DNA of 33,322 nt from Frateuria sp. Its GTDB lineage: Bacteria; Pseudomonadota; Gammaproteobacteria; Xanthomonadales; Rhodanobacteraceae. The stretch lies in NCBI RefSeq assembly GCF_013362045.1, contig NZ_JABFWW010000234.1:1-33322 (forward strand), read 5' to 3'. Below, piece after piece: positions 17,520 through 25,939 of the stretch. How positions within the stretch are numbered: the stretch's first letter is position 1; the number at the start of each line of letters is the position of its first letter. Made by a program: the position numbers and the translations under genes. A model generated the notes under the pieces. It searched no databases. It saw only the letters and a list, made by a program, of their open reading frames with translations, and had not been told where the DNA came from.

Positions 17520-18341
17520 ATGCGCAATCCAGGTGACGAACGCGTGACGGACCCCGCATATCCGGCACCCGTGCTGATCGACAGCCACGTCCATATCGAC
17601 GATGCGAGCTTCGACGACGACCGCGCGCAGGTGCTGGCGCGCGCCGCCGAGGCCGGCGTGCGCCGCATGGTAGTTCCCGGCATCGACGCAGAGTCCTGGC
17701 CGCGCATCGCAATGCTGTGCGCACGGCACCCGGGACTCTTTCCCGCCTACGGTTTGCATCCGTTGTTCCTCGGGCGGCACCAGCCCGCGCACCTGGACGT
17801 CCTGCGCGGACGCCTGCTCGACGGAGGCGCGGTCGCGCTGGGCGAAATCGGCCTGGACTTCTACGTGGAGGAACTCGACCGCGGCCTGCAGCAGCATTAT
17901 TTCGAATTGCAACTGGCCATCGCGTGCGAGCTCGATCTTCCGGTCATCGTCCACGCGCGCCGCGCAGTGGAAGAGGTGGTGCTCGCCCTGCGTCGCTTTC
18001 CCGGCCTTCGCGGGGTGGTCCACAGCTTCGCAGGCAGTCCAGAGCAGGCCGAACGGCTCTTCGGGATGGGGTTCCACCTGGGCATCGGTGGCCCGGTGAC
18101 CTACCCGCGGGCGAGGCGGCTGCGCGAACTGGTATCGGCCATGCCGATCGAGCACCTGCTGCTGGAAACCGATGCCCCCGATCAGCCCAACGCGGGTCAC
18201 CAGGGCGCACGCAACGAGCCGGCACGGATGCTGGAGACGCTGCAGGTGGTCGCCGGCCTGCGCGGCGAGCGGCCGGAAGCGGTCGCAGCCGCCACCACGG
18301 CGAACGCCTGCCGCCTGTTCCGCCTGCCGACGTCACGCTGA
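17520..18341 (+). CDS. TatD family metal-dependent hydrolase (DNase)
   Basis: 273 residues, a TIM-barrel of the TatD/YcfH/YjjV family. Metal ligands visible: the HxH in LIDSHVHID (H23, H25), Glu in VALGEIGLDFY, His in PVIVHARRA, His in GVVHSFAGSPEQA, and Asp in LLLETDAPD. TatD enzymes are cytoplasmic 3'-5' exonucleases acting on DNA or RNA. The pattern GYGLHP and the RRAVEEVVLALR helix resemble the YjjV branch more than TatD itself. ATG 17520 is used; a TTG two codons upstream and a GTG at about 17544 are alternatives. It is divergent from the glycine-zipper gene and followed by the regulatory region of emrR. Confidence 0.92.
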   Translation: MRNPGDERVTDPAYPAPVLIDSHVHIDDASFDDDRAQVLARAAEAGVRRMVVPGIDAESWPRIAMLCARHPGLFPAYGLHPLFLGRHQPAHLDVLRGRLLDGGAVALGEIGLDFYVEELDRGLQQHYFELQLAIACELDLPVIVHARRAVEEVVLALRRFPGLRGVVHSFAGSPEQAERLFGMGFHLGIGGPVTYPRARRLRELVSAMPIEHLLLETDAPDQPNAGHQGARNEPARMLETLQVVAGLRGERPEAVAAATTANACRLFRLPTSR

Positions 18342-18439
18342 GGCAGCCTGCAGCGTCCTTGCCCGGACGCCACGCTGCGCCCCACCGAGCTCGACCGGTC
18401 CGCGTCGTGGCGAACCCGTGGCCCGGCGCTCAAAAGCAC

Positions 18440-18485
18440 TTGCCTGCGGCGCCGGATCCCGCTAATTTAATTCACTGGTGAAATA
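18440..18485 (+). promoter_or_regulatory. Candidate emrR promoter with overlapping MarR-type operator
   Basis: TTGCCT (18440-18445), 17 bases, then TAATTT (18463-18468) is a plausible promoter. The palindrome TTCAC-TG-GTGAA (18471-18482) lies where transcription would start and extends imperfectly to 18468-18485 (7 of 8 arm pairs). A palindrome of this size over the start site of a marR-type gene fits autorepression. The area is clearly more AT-rich than its surroundings. Confidence 0.6.
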
Positions 18486-18497
18486 TGAGTTGATGAA

Positions 18498-19037
18498 ATG
18501 GCACGCCTGGGCGACTGCATCGCGATGATGGACGAGGGCATCGGCCGGGTCAGCCAGGTCATCCCCGACATGCCCGCGGCCGAGGCGCGCCTGACCCGCC
18601 TGCTGCTGATGGTCGGCCACACCTTCGACGAGGCGGTGGAGCAGGCGCTCAGGCCCAACAAGATCAACCACAGCGATTTCCTCACGCTGATGATCCTGTA
18701 CAGCCGCCCGGACGGCAGTTCCACCCCGGGCGAGCTGTGCGAATACACCTCGCAGGGCGCCACCAACATGACGCGGATCGCCAACGCGCTGGTCAAGCGC
18801 GGGCTGATCACCCGCGGTGCCAGCGAGGAGGACCGCCGCCGCGTGGTCATCCGCATCACCCCGTCCGGGCGCCGCTTCGTGCAGAAGCTGCTGCCGCCGT
18901 TGTTTCCCCGCGTGAGCGCGGCGTTCGCCGGGTTCAGCGATGCCGACAAGCGCCATTTCAGCCGACTGCTGCGCAAGCTCGCCGACAACCTCGACCACCT
19001 GGACGAGTCCCCCTCCCCCGTGAAGAAGCAGCCGTAA
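18498..19037 (+). CDS. emrR: MarR family transcriptional regulator (EmrR-like)
   Basis: 179 residues with the MarR winged-helix core: HSDFLTLMILYSRPDGSSTPGELCEYTSQGATNMTRIANALVKRGLITR (about 56-105, recognition helix in the ATNMTRIANALVKRG part), the wing EEDRRRVVIRITPSGRRF (about 110-128), and N- and C-terminal dimerisation helices. MarR/EmrR proteins repress efflux operons and release DNA when they bind small phenolic or uncoupler-type ligands. It is the first gene of an operon with an outer-membrane factor, an EmrA adaptor and an EmrB pump, the layout described as emrRCAB in Stenotrophomonas. The operator-like palindrome just upstream supports autoregulation. The ribosome binding site is weak. 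Confidence 0.92.
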   Translation: MARLGDCIAMMDEGIGRVSQVIPDMPAAEARLTRLLLMVGHTFDEAVEQALRPNKINHSDFLTLMILYSRPDGSSTPGELCEYTSQGATNMTRIANALVKRGLITRGASEEDRRRVVIRITPSGRRFVQKLLPPLFPRVSAAFAGFSDADKRHFSRLLRKLADNLDHLDESPSPVKKQP

Positions 19038-19048
19038 AGGATGCCCCC

Positions 19049-20524
19049 ATGAAGCCTGCCCCGCTCCGCCTTCGCACCGCGCTGGCTGCGGCGATCGCGC
19101 TGACGCTGGCCGCCTGCGCCACGCCACCGGCGAAGCTCTCGCCACCGCAACTGCGCGACGACGTGCCGCTCGCCGGCATCGAGACCACCACCCGCGCCGG
19201 CTGGCCCGAGGCGCAGTGGTGGCGCAGCTACGACGACCCGCAGCTCGATGAGCTGATGGATCGCGCACTGCGCCAGGCGCCCGACCTGGCGCTCGCGCAG
19301 AGCCGTGTGCAGGGCGCCGAGCAATCCGCGCGCCTGGCCGCTGCCCAGATGGGGCTGTCGATCAACGGCAACGCGCAGTTCTCGCGCCAGCGGATGAGCG
19401 AGCACGGCCTGATCCCGAGCAAGTTCCTCGGCTTCACCTGGTACAGCCAGGCGGACCTGGGCGTGCAGCTGAAGTACGACTTCGACTGGTGGGGCAAGAA
19501 GCGCGCATCCGTGGAAGCGGCGCTGGACCAGGCGCATGCCGCGCAGGCGCAGCGCAGCGCGGCCGCGCTGGCGCTGCAATACGCGGTTGCCAGCACCTAT
19601 TTCGGCTGGCAGGCCGACCAGGCGCGCCTTGCGCTGGCCGACCAGGCGCTGGCCGCGCAGCAACAGCTGCTGGACATCGCGCAGTTGCGCGTGCGCCAGG
19701 GCGTGGACCTGGCCGATACCGTCGAGCAGGCGCAGGCGCAGCGCGCGTCGATCAGGCAGATGCGTGCAGCGGTCGAGGGCTCGGCCAAGGTTCGCCAGGC
19801 CGTGCTCGCCTCGCTGCTGGGCGTGGCGCCGGCCGACCTTCCGCCGCTTCAGGCGCGCTCCCTGCCGGACGTGGCACCGGGCTTGCCCGCCGATGCGGGC
19901 CTGGACCTGATCGCACGCCGCCCGGACATCGCGGCGAGCCGCTGGCAGGTCGAGGCAGCGCTGAAGCAGACCGACGCGGCGCGCGCGCAGTTCTTCCCGG
20001 ACCTCAGCCTGACCGCGCTGGCCGGCCTTTCCAGCATCGACATGGGCAAGCTGTTCACCGCCGGCAGCCGCACCTTTGCGGTGACGCCGGCGCTGCATCT
20101 GCCGATCTTCGAAGGCGGCGCACTGGAGGCCAACTACGGCCTCAGCCGGGCGCAGCTCGATGGCGCGATAGCGCAATACCGCAGCACGGTGCTGGAGGCG
20201 GCGCGCGACGTGGCCACCCAGGCGCTGGGCGCCGAGCAGCTCGCCGCGCAGCGCCAGGAACAGCAAGCCCAGCTGGATGCGGACGAGCGCCTGCTCGCCC
20301 ATGCCCAGGCGCGCCTGCACCAGGGCGTGCGCGACGCCCGCGAGAGCCTGGCCGCCAGGCTCGCCCTGCTGCAGCAGCGTGACGCCGCCGTACAACTGCA
20401 CGCGCAGGCGCTGGCCACCGACCTGGCGCTGGTCAAGGCGCTCGGCGGCGGCTATCGCAGCGAGCCCCATCCCGACACCGCTTCCACCTCCCCTTCCCCC
20501 GGAGCCGACCATGAGCGCCACTGA
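19049..20524 (+). CDS. emrC: NodT-family outer-membrane efflux lipoprotein (EmrC-like)
   Basis: 491 residues. Lipobox LAAC with Cys 23, then the RND/MFS outer-membrane factor pattern with two repeats: WWRSYDDPQLDELMDRALRQAPDLALAQSRV (about 52-83) and its counterpart DLIARRPDIAASRWQVEAALKQTDAARAQFFPDLSL (about 287-322), plus LPIFEGGALEANYGLSRAQLD. These trimeric TolC-like channels carry drugs from the periplasm across the outer membrane. An AAAGGA ribosome binding site ends 8 bases before the ATG; the gene starts 11 bases after emrR and its 3' end overlaps the emrA start by 14 bases. A C-terminal Pro/Ser/Thr-rich tail is not conserved in the family. Confidence 0.93.
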   Translation: MKPAPLRLRTALAAAIALTLAACATPPAKLSPPQLRDDVPLAGIETTTRAGWPEAQWWRSYDDPQLDELMDRALRQAPDLALAQSRVQGAEQSARLAAAQMGLSINGNAQFSRQRMSEHGLIPSKFLGFTWYSQADLGVQLKYDFDWWGKKRASVEAALDQAHAAQAQRSAAALALQYAVASTYFGWQADQARLALADQALAAQQQLLDIAQLRVRQGVDLADTVEQAQAQRASIRQMRAAVEGSAKVRQAVLASLLGVAPADLPPLQARSLPDVAPGLPADAGLDLIARRPDIAASRWQVEAALKQTDAARAQFFPDLSLTALAGLSSIDMGKLFTAGSRTFAVTPALHLPIFEGGALEANYGLSRAQLDGAIAQYRSTVLEAARDVATQALGAEQLAAQRQEQQAQLDADERLLAHAQARLHQGVRDARESLAARLALLQQRDAAVQLHAQALATDLALVKALGGGYRSEPHPDTASTSPSPGADHERH

Positions 20525-21707
20525 AGCCGACAAGCCCGCCGACAACGACAGCGGCCTGGCCGCGAAAAACCCGGCCAAGCGCCGCCGCGCGCTGCTGATC
20601 GTGGCAGCGGTGTTCATCCTGGCCGCGCTGGTCTGGATCCTGCTGTGGATGTTCGTCTTCTCGCGCCGCGAAAAGACCGACAACGCCTACGTCGGCGGCA
20701 ACCAGGTGACGATCTCCGCGCAGGTGCCCGGCACCGTGGTGGCGATCATGGCCGACGACACCCAGCGCGTGGACGCCGGCCAGGTGCTGGTCAAGCTCGA
20801 TCCCACCGACGCGCAGGTACGCCTGGCGCAGGCGCGCAGCGCGCTGGCGCAGGCGGTGCGCGGCGTACGCCAGCAGACCAGCTCGGCCAGCGGCGCCGAC
20901 GCGCAGCTTGCCTCCAGCCGCCTGGAACTGGCCAAGCTGGAAGCGGATTTGAAGCGCCACCTGCCGCTGCTGGCCGCGCATGCCGAATCGCCGGAGATCG
21001 TGCAGCATCTGCGTGACGGGGTGGCGCAGGCGCGCGCCGCGGTGAATGCGGCCGAGGCGCAGGCCGCCGCCGCACATGCGGCGATCGAAGGCACCGATGT
21101 CGCCGAGAATCCGGCCGTGCTGCAGGCGCGCGCGAACTTCCGCGCCGCGTGGATCGCCGCGCAGCGCAACGCGATCCTGGCGCCGGTGTCGGGCTATGTC
21201 GCGCAGCGCAGCGTGCAGCTGGGCAACAGCGTGCAGCCGGGCCAGCAGTTGATGACCGTGGTGCCGCTGCACGACCTGTGGATCGACGCCAACTTCAAGG
21301 AAGGCCAGCTGCAGCACATCCGCATCGGCCAGCCGGCCACGGTCAAGGCCGACATCTATGGCGGCGACGTCGAGTATCGCGGCAAGGTCGTGGGTCTGGG
21401 CGCCGGCACCGGCAGCACCTTCTCGCTGCTGCCCGCGCAGAACGCCACCGGCAACTGGATCAAGGTGGTGCAGCGCGTGCCGGTGCGCATCGCGCTGGAC
21501 GACCGGGAGCTGGAGAAACATCCGCTGCGCGTGGGCCTGTCCACCGAGGTCACGGTCGACATCACCGACGACCGCGGGCCTGTGCTGGCCCAGGCACCGG
21601 CGCAGCAACCGGTCGCCGAGACCACCGTGTACGACCGCCTGATGGGCAAGGCCGACGACGAGGCCCAGCGCATCATCCGGGCCAACCTGCCCCGCGCCGC
21701 CAAATAA
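20511..21707 (+). CDS. emrA: EmrA/HlyD-family efflux periplasmic adaptor
   Basis: 398 residues. Short cytoplasmic N-terminus, one TM helix (about 26-48), then the membrane-fusion protein pattern: KTDNAYVGGNQVTISAQVPGTVV (first half of the lipoyl domain), DAGQVLVKLDPTDAQVRLAQA, a coiled-coil hairpin (about 110-215), ILAPVSGYVAQRSVQLGNSVQPGQ (second half), then a beta-barrel domain containing DLWIDANFKEGQL. EmrA links the inner-membrane pump EmrB to the outer-membrane channel. The ATG lies inside the 3' end of emrC (14-base overlap), suggesting coupled translation; a longer upstream extension of the frame lacks homology. Confidence 0.95.
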   Translation: MSATEADKPADNDSGLAAKNPAKRRRALLIVAAVFILAALVWILLWMFVFSRREKTDNAYVGGNQVTISAQVPGTVVAIMADDTQRVDAGQVLVKLDPTDAQVRLAQARSALAQAVRGVRQQTSSASGADAQLASSRLELAKLEADLKRHLPLLAAHAESPEIVQHLRDGVAQARAAVNAAEAQAAAAHAAIEGTDVAENPAVLQARANFRAAWIAAQRNAILAPVSGYVAQRSVQLGNSVQPGQQLMTVVPLHDLWIDANFKEGQLQHIRIGQPATVKADIYGGDVEYRGKVVGLGAGTGSTFSLLPAQNATGNWIKVVQRVPVRIALDDRELEKHPLRVGLSTEVTVDITDDRGPVLAQAPAQQPVAETTVYDRLMGKADDEAQRIIRANLPRAAK

Positions 21708-21724
21708 CCTGAAGGCCCTTCCCC

Positions 21725-23278
21725 ATGGCCGCCACACCCAACGACACCAAGCCGCTGCCGCCCCTGCACGGCACGGCGCTGGTGCTGCTCACCATCGCCG
21801 TCGCGTTCAGCACCTTCATGGAGGTGCTGGACATGACCATCGTCAACGTGGCCGTGCCGCACATCGCCGGCAGCCTGGGCGTGAGCCCGAGCGAGGGCAC
21901 CTGGACGATCAGCTCCTACGCGCTGGCCAGCGCGATCATGCAGCCGCTCACCGGCTGGATCGCGCGGCGCTTCGGCGAGGTGCGCAGCTTCGTCGTCTCC
22001 GTGCTGCTGTTCGTCACCTTCTCGATGGTGTGCGGCCTGGCCACCTCGATGCCGCTGCTGGTGATCGGGCGCCTGCTGCAGGGCGCCGGCTCCGGCCCGA
22101 TGGTGGCGCTGTCGCTGACCCTGCTGCTGTCGAGCTACCCGAAGGCCAAGCAAGGCATCGCGCTGGCGCTGTGGGCGATGACCGTGGTGGTGGCGCCGAT
22201 CTTCGGCCCGATCCTCGGCGGCTGGCTGACCGACAACTTTTCCTGGCCCTGGATCTTCTACATCAACCTGCCGGTCGGCCTGGCCGCCGCGGTGATCACC
22301 TGGGGCCTGCTGCACAAGCGCGAGACGAAGACCGCCAAGACGCCGATCGACTCGGTCGGCCTCGTCCTGCTGGTGGTCGGCGTCGGCGCGTTGCAATTCA
22401 TGCTCGACAACGGCAACGACCACGACTGGTTCGCCTCGCCGATGATCGCCACGCTGGGCATCGTCTCGCTGGTCTGCCTGACGTTCCTGGTCGTGTGGGA
22501 ACTGCATGCCAAGCATCCGGTGGTCGAGCTGTCGCTGTTCAAGGAACGCAACTTCACGGTCGGAGTGGTCGCGCTTTCGCTGGGCATGTTCGCGTTCTTC
22601 GGCATCAACGTGGTGTTCCCGCTGTGGCTGCAGGTGACGCTCAACTACACCGCCACCTGGGCCGGCCTGGCCACGGCGCCGGTCGGCATCCTCGCCTTCC
22701 TGATGGCGCCGATCCTGGGACGCAACCTGCATCGGCTGGAGCTGCGCGCGGTGGTGACGTTCTCGTTCGTCGTGTTCGCGATCACCTCCTACTGGTTCTC
22801 CAACTTCAACAGCCTGGCGTCGTTTTCCTCGCTGGTGGTGCCGCGGTTCGTAATGGGCATCGCCATCCCCTGCTTTTTCATCCCGCTCAACCAGATCTAC
22901 CTGTCCGGCCTGCCGGCCGAGCAGATCGCGAGCGCGAGCGGCCTGGCCAATTTCTGCCGCACGATGGGTTCGAGCATGTCCACCGCCATCACGGTGACCT
23001 TGTGGCAGCACCGCGGCGAGACCCACCACGCGACGCTGACCGAGAACATCGATGCGACCCATCCGGCGATCGGCGGTTTCCTGCAGCAGGCCCCGCACAT
23101 GGGCCTGTCCCATACCCAGGGCCTGGGACTGCTCAACCAGCTGGTCACGCGCGAATCGCTGACCCTGGCCGTGAACGACGTGTTTCTCGGCTGCGCGGTG
23201 CTGTTCGTGCTGCTGATCCCGATCCTGTGGTTCGCCCGGCCGCCGTTCGGCAGCGCGGGCGGCGCGGCAGGGCATTGA
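21725..23278 (+). CDS. emrB: EmrB/QacA-family (DHA2) multidrug MFS transporter
   Basis: 517 residues, predicted 14 TM helices. DHA2 marks: FSTFMEVLDMTIVNVAVPHIAGSLG in TM1 (with the family D-x-T motif), TWTISSYALASAIMQPLTGWIARRFGEVR (motif A region), LLQGAGSGPMVALSLTLLL, and the TM5 antiporter motif region PIFGPILGGWLTDNFSWPWIFYINLPVG. EmrB pumps export hydrophobic drugs and uncouplers using the proton gradient, with EmrA and the outer-membrane factor encoded upstream. It starts 17 bases after emrA and ends the operon. A long open frame on the opposite strand is a codon-bias shadow. Confidence 0.96.
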   Translation: MAATPNDTKPLPPLHGTALVLLTIAVAFSTFMEVLDMTIVNVAVPHIAGSLGVSPSEGTWTISSYALASAIMQPLTGWIARRFGEVRSFVVSVLLFVTFSMVCGLATSMPLLVIGRLLQGAGSGPMVALSLTLLLSSYPKAKQGIALALWAMTVVVAPIFGPILGGWLTDNFSWPWIFYINLPVGLAAAVITWGLLHKRETKTAKTPIDSVGLVLLVVGVGALQFMLDNGNDHDWFASPMIATLGIVSLVCLTFLVVWELHAKHPVVELSLFKERNFTVGVVALSLGMFAFFGINVVFPLWLQVTLNYTATWAGLATAPVGILAFLMAPILGRNLHRLELRAVVTFSFVVFAITSYWFSNFNSLASFSSLVVPRFVMGIAIPCFFIPLNQIYLSGLPAEQIASASGLANFCRTMGSSMSTAITVTLWQHRGETHHATLTENIDATHPAIGGFLQQAPHMGLSHTQGLGLLNQLVTRESLTLAVNDVFLGCAVLFVLLIPILWFARPPFGSAGGAAGH

Positions 23279-23300
23279 CGCGCAGCCGCATGGGCTACTT

Positions 23301-23322
23301 TGCTGCACCGACGGGTGCAGCA
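23301..23322 (+). repeat. Perfect 9-bp inverted repeat upstream of phaR
   Basis: TGCTGCACC (23301-23309), GACG, GGTGCAGCA (23314-23322). No T-run follows, so it is not a standard terminator for emrB. Its position 43 bases before phaR and the CTGC/GCAG core make an autoregulatory PhaR operator possible; weak terminator or operator are both open. Confidence 0.55.
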
Positions 23323-23365
23323 TGCCCAACTGGTGCGGCGCAATATGTTCTGCTAGCGTGTCCGC

Positions 23366-23842
23366 ATGGCACAAAAACTGCGCATCATCAAGAAGTACCC
23401 GAACCGTCGGCTCTACGACACGGAGATCTCCAGCTACATCACGCTGGAAGAGGTCCGTCAGCTGGTGCTGGACGGCGAAACCTTCGAGGTCCGCGATGCC
23501 AAGAGCGGCGAGGACCTGACCCGCTCGGTGCTGCTGCAGATCATCTCCGAGCATGAGGAAAAGGGCCAGCCGATGCTGTCGCCCCAGCTGCTCAGCCAGA
23601 TCATCCGCTTCTACGGCGATTCGCTGCAGGGCTTCATGGGGCCATACCTCGAGCGCAGCCTGCAGGTATTCCTGGACCAGCAGCAGCAGTTCCGCACCCA
23701 GCTCAACAGCCTGATGGGGCAGACGCCCTGGTCGATGCTCAACGAGCTGACCGAGCGCAACCTGGACGCATGGAAGACCATGCAGCGCGGCTTCCTCGAC
23801 GCCGCCGCCCAGACGCCGCCGAACAAGACCCGCAAGGGTTAG
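23366..23842 (+). CDS. phaR: Polyhydroxyalkanoate synthesis repressor PhaR
   Basis: 158 residues. The N-terminal PHA-accumulation DNA-binding domain is unmistakable: KLRIIKKYPNRRLYDTEISSYITLEEVRQLVLDG, ending RSVLLQIISEHE (about 4-65). Then follows the PHB_acc region (about 70-110: LSPQLLSQIIRFYGDSLQGFMGPYLERSL) and a helical C-terminus. PhaR binds DNA and PHA granules, repressing phasin genes until polymer appears. No PHA synthase or phasin gene is in the window, so its targets lie elsewhere or it regulates carbon storage more broadly. The inverted repeat at 23301-23322 is a candidate operator. An inverted pair of REP-like hairpins follows the gene. Confidence 0.95.
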   Translation: MAQKLRIIKKYPNRRLYDTEISSYITLEEVRQLVLDGETFEVRDAKSGEDLTRSVLLQIISEHEEKGQPMLSPQLLSQIIRFYGDSLQGFMGPYLERSLQVFLDQQQQFRTQLNSLMGQTPWSMLNELTERNLDAWKTMQRGFLDAAAQTPPNKTRKG

Positions 23843-23866
23843 CCAGCTCTTAAATAGCGTCTTCCT

Positions 23867-23901
23867 CCTTCCCCCTCCGGGGGGAAGGTCGGGGTAAGGG
23901 G
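23867..23901 (-). repeat. REP-like hairpin element, minus orientation
   Basis: CCTTCCCCC (23867-23875) and GGGGGAAGG (23880-23888) form a 9-bp stem, followed to 23901 by TCGGGGTAAGGGG. Read on the minus strand it has the layout of the element at 26617: CCCCTnnCCCCGACC, then a C-rich/G-rich hairpin. It lies just after phaR and could also slow transcription from it. Confidence 0.65.
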
Positions 23902-23972
23902 CCAAGGCTTGCGGGCAACTGCCTTATGCCCGTGCTGAATAGCCCTGCTCCGCCCCCTTCCCCCACGAATGT

Positions 23973-24006
23973 CCCGGCACCCCAACCTCTCTCGCAGGGA
24001 AGAGGG
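23973..24006 (+). repeat. REP-like hairpin element, degenerate, plus orientation
   Basis: A head containing CACCCCAACC is followed by an imperfect hairpin CCTCT...AGAGG (about 23986-24005). It resembles the other two elements, and its head faces that of the element at 23867-23901, so the two form an inverted pair. Confidence 0.45.
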
Positions 24007-24070
24007 CGCGAGACGTTGCAGTCCCGCCCCGCTTGCGGAACAGTTCGGCGATGCCCGGAACGGATCGCCC

Positions 24071-25471
24071 ATGAGCAGCAGACCCTCCCTTACCCTGATC
24101 GGCGGCGGCCTGGTCGGCGCCCTGCTGGCGCAGCAACTGGCACGGCGCGGGTTCACCGTCGACGTGTTCGAGAAGCGCCCCGACCCGCGCGTCGCCGGCT
24201 TCGCCGGCGGGCGCTCGATCAACCTGGCGCTGGCCGAGCGCGGCCTGCAGGCCTTGCGCAGCGCCGGATTGGCCGAAGACGTGCTGCGCCACGCGGTGAT
24301 GATGCGCGGACGCATGGTGCATACGGTCGATGGCCGCAGCGGCCTGCAGCGCTACGGCGTGGACGACAGCGAGGTGATCTGGTCGGTGTCGCGCGGCGGG
24401 CTGAACATGCTGCTGCTCGATGCGGCCGAACGGGCTGGCGTGCGCTTCCATTTCGGCCAGGGACTGGTCGGGACCGACTTCGACGCGAGGCGCATGCGCG
24501 TTGCCGACGCGTCCGGCACGGAGCGCGAAGTGGATGCCCCCGTGCTGATCGGCGCCGACGGCGCGGGCTCGGCGCTGCGCGCAACAATGAACGCCTACCG
24601 CCCTCTCGGCGAGCGCACCGAGTGGCTGGGGCACGGCTACAAGGAGTTGGAGATACCGCCGGCCTCGCAGCTGGACGCCGCGCTGCTGCGCGACAGCGGC
24701 GGGCACGACCAGTTCGCGATCGAGCCCCATGCGCTGCACATCTGGCCGCGCGGCGGCTACATGTGCATCGCGCTGCCCAACACCGAGGGCAGCTTCACGG
24801 TGACGCTGTTCCTGCCCGCGCAGGGGCCGCACCCGAGCTTCGCCACCCTGCCGGACGCCCGTGCCGCCGAGGCCTTCTTCCGCGAGGACTTCGCCGACCT
24901 GCTGCCGTTGCTGCCGCGCTTTGCGGAAGACTACGAAGCCCACCCGGTCGGCACCCTTGCCACCTTGTACCTGGAGCGCTGGCACCTGGACGGCCGCGCG
25001 TTGCTGGTGGGCGACGCGGCGCACGCCATCGTCCCCTTCCACGGCCAGGGCATGAACTGAGGCTTCGAGGACACGGTGGCCCTGGCCGGCCTGCTGGAAG
25101 GCAACGACCCGGCCGAGGCCTTCGCCCAATTCCAGCGCATTCGCCAACCCAACGCCCATGCCATCGCCGCCATGGCGCTGGAAAACTACGTGGAAATGCG
25201 CGATTCGGTGGCCGATCCGCGCTACCTGGCCAAGCGAGAGCTGGGCGCGCGCCTGGCTGCACGGGCGCCTGGGCACTTCATGGCGCGCTACCGCATGGTC
25301 ACCTTCACCGACCTGCCTTACGCCTATGCCCTGGAACGCGGGCGGACGCAGGACGTACTGCTGGAACAATTGCTGCGGGACTCGAACGATCCGGCATCGG
25401 TCGATCTGGACGCGGCGGTCGCCACGCTCGAAGCCACGCTGCCACCACTGCCGCCGCTGCGCCATGGATGA
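24071..25471 (+). pseudogene. kmo: Kynurenine 3-monooxygenase, interrupted by in-frame TGA at codon 330
   Basis: A FAD-dependent aromatic hydroxylase starting MSSRPSLTLIGGGLVGALLAQQLARRG with the GxGxxG-type dinucleotide fold. It continues with GGRSINLALAERGLQAL, the GADGAGSALR motif (about 161-170), and GDAAHAIVPFHGQGMN. There a TGA (25058-25060) interrupts the frame, which resumes as GFEDTVALAGLL and continues with MALENYVEMRDSVADPRYL and RYRMVTFTDLPYAYALERG to TGA 25469-25471. These are typical KMO sequences; the full length would be 466 residues, close to bacterial KMO (about 460). In known bacterial KMOs the position after GMN is commonly Cys, so TGC to TGA is the simplest lesion. KMO makes 3-hydroxykynurenine in the tryptophan-to-quinolinate/NAD route. 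Codon use is intact on both sides. Confidence 0.9.
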
Positions 25472-25868
25472 GGAGCTCCGGCAGAGCTACCTCCACGCCA
25501 CCTACCGTGTGCGCGTGTGCCGTCGCGGAGCCGCCATCCTTCGCATCGGCGAGCCCCTGCCACGGGTGCTGCAGCCGCTTGCCGGCGACCGCAGCTGGGG
25601 TTTCCTCACCGCGTGGAATCCGCGCTCCCAGCGGCAACAGCCGCAGGTCAACCGAGCGGCACAGTTGCGCCTGGTGGCCGAGCTGCGATCCGACCCCGCG
25701 CTGGACATCCATCCAGCCCTGGGCAGCGGGAGCGGCGGCTGGCGCGAACCGAGCCTGTGGATCGTCGGCATCGCAGCGCAGGCACTGGCGCAACTGGGGG
25801 ACCGATACGGGCAGAACGCCTGGCTGTCCGGACATGGCGCCGGGGTCGTGGAACTGCGCCTGCGCTGA
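25464..25868 (+). CDS. DUF3293 domain-containing protein
   Basis: 134 residues matching the small DUF3293 family: [10 protein letters not shown] at the N-terminus, [28 protein letters not shown] (about 46-59, the most typical segment), and a C-terminal [39 protein letters not shown]. The family has no known function; it is cytoplasmic by sequence. The start codon lies 8 bases inside the 3' end of kmo, so it is probably translated from the same message and could be affected by polarity from the kmo stop. ccmA follows 71 bases later. Confidence 0.82.
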   Translation: MDEELRQSYLHATYRVRVCRRGAAILRIGEPLPRVLQPLAGDRSWGFLTAWNPRSQRQQPQVNRAAQLRLVAELRSDPALDIHPALGSGSGGWREPSLWIVGIAAQALAQLGDRYGQNAWLSGHGAGVVELRLR

Positions 25869-25939
25869 GACCCCTTCCATCCGGGTGCGCCGCCACACCG
25901 CATGGACAAGCCGCGCGCGCATTGCGGACAATCTCCCGG

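Noticed and set aside
21356-23905. 849-codon minus-strand open frame over emrB and phaR
   Set aside because: Extremely His/Gln/Arg-rich shadow of two well-identified genes on the plus strand.
25055-25100. Possible selenocysteine insertion at the kmo TGA
   Set aside because: The site is normally Cys, which made this tempting, but I see no convincing bacterial SECIS hairpin with a suitable apical loop just downstream, and KMO is not a known selenoprotein. The parallel TAA in the DUF1501 gene also favours plain mutation or error.
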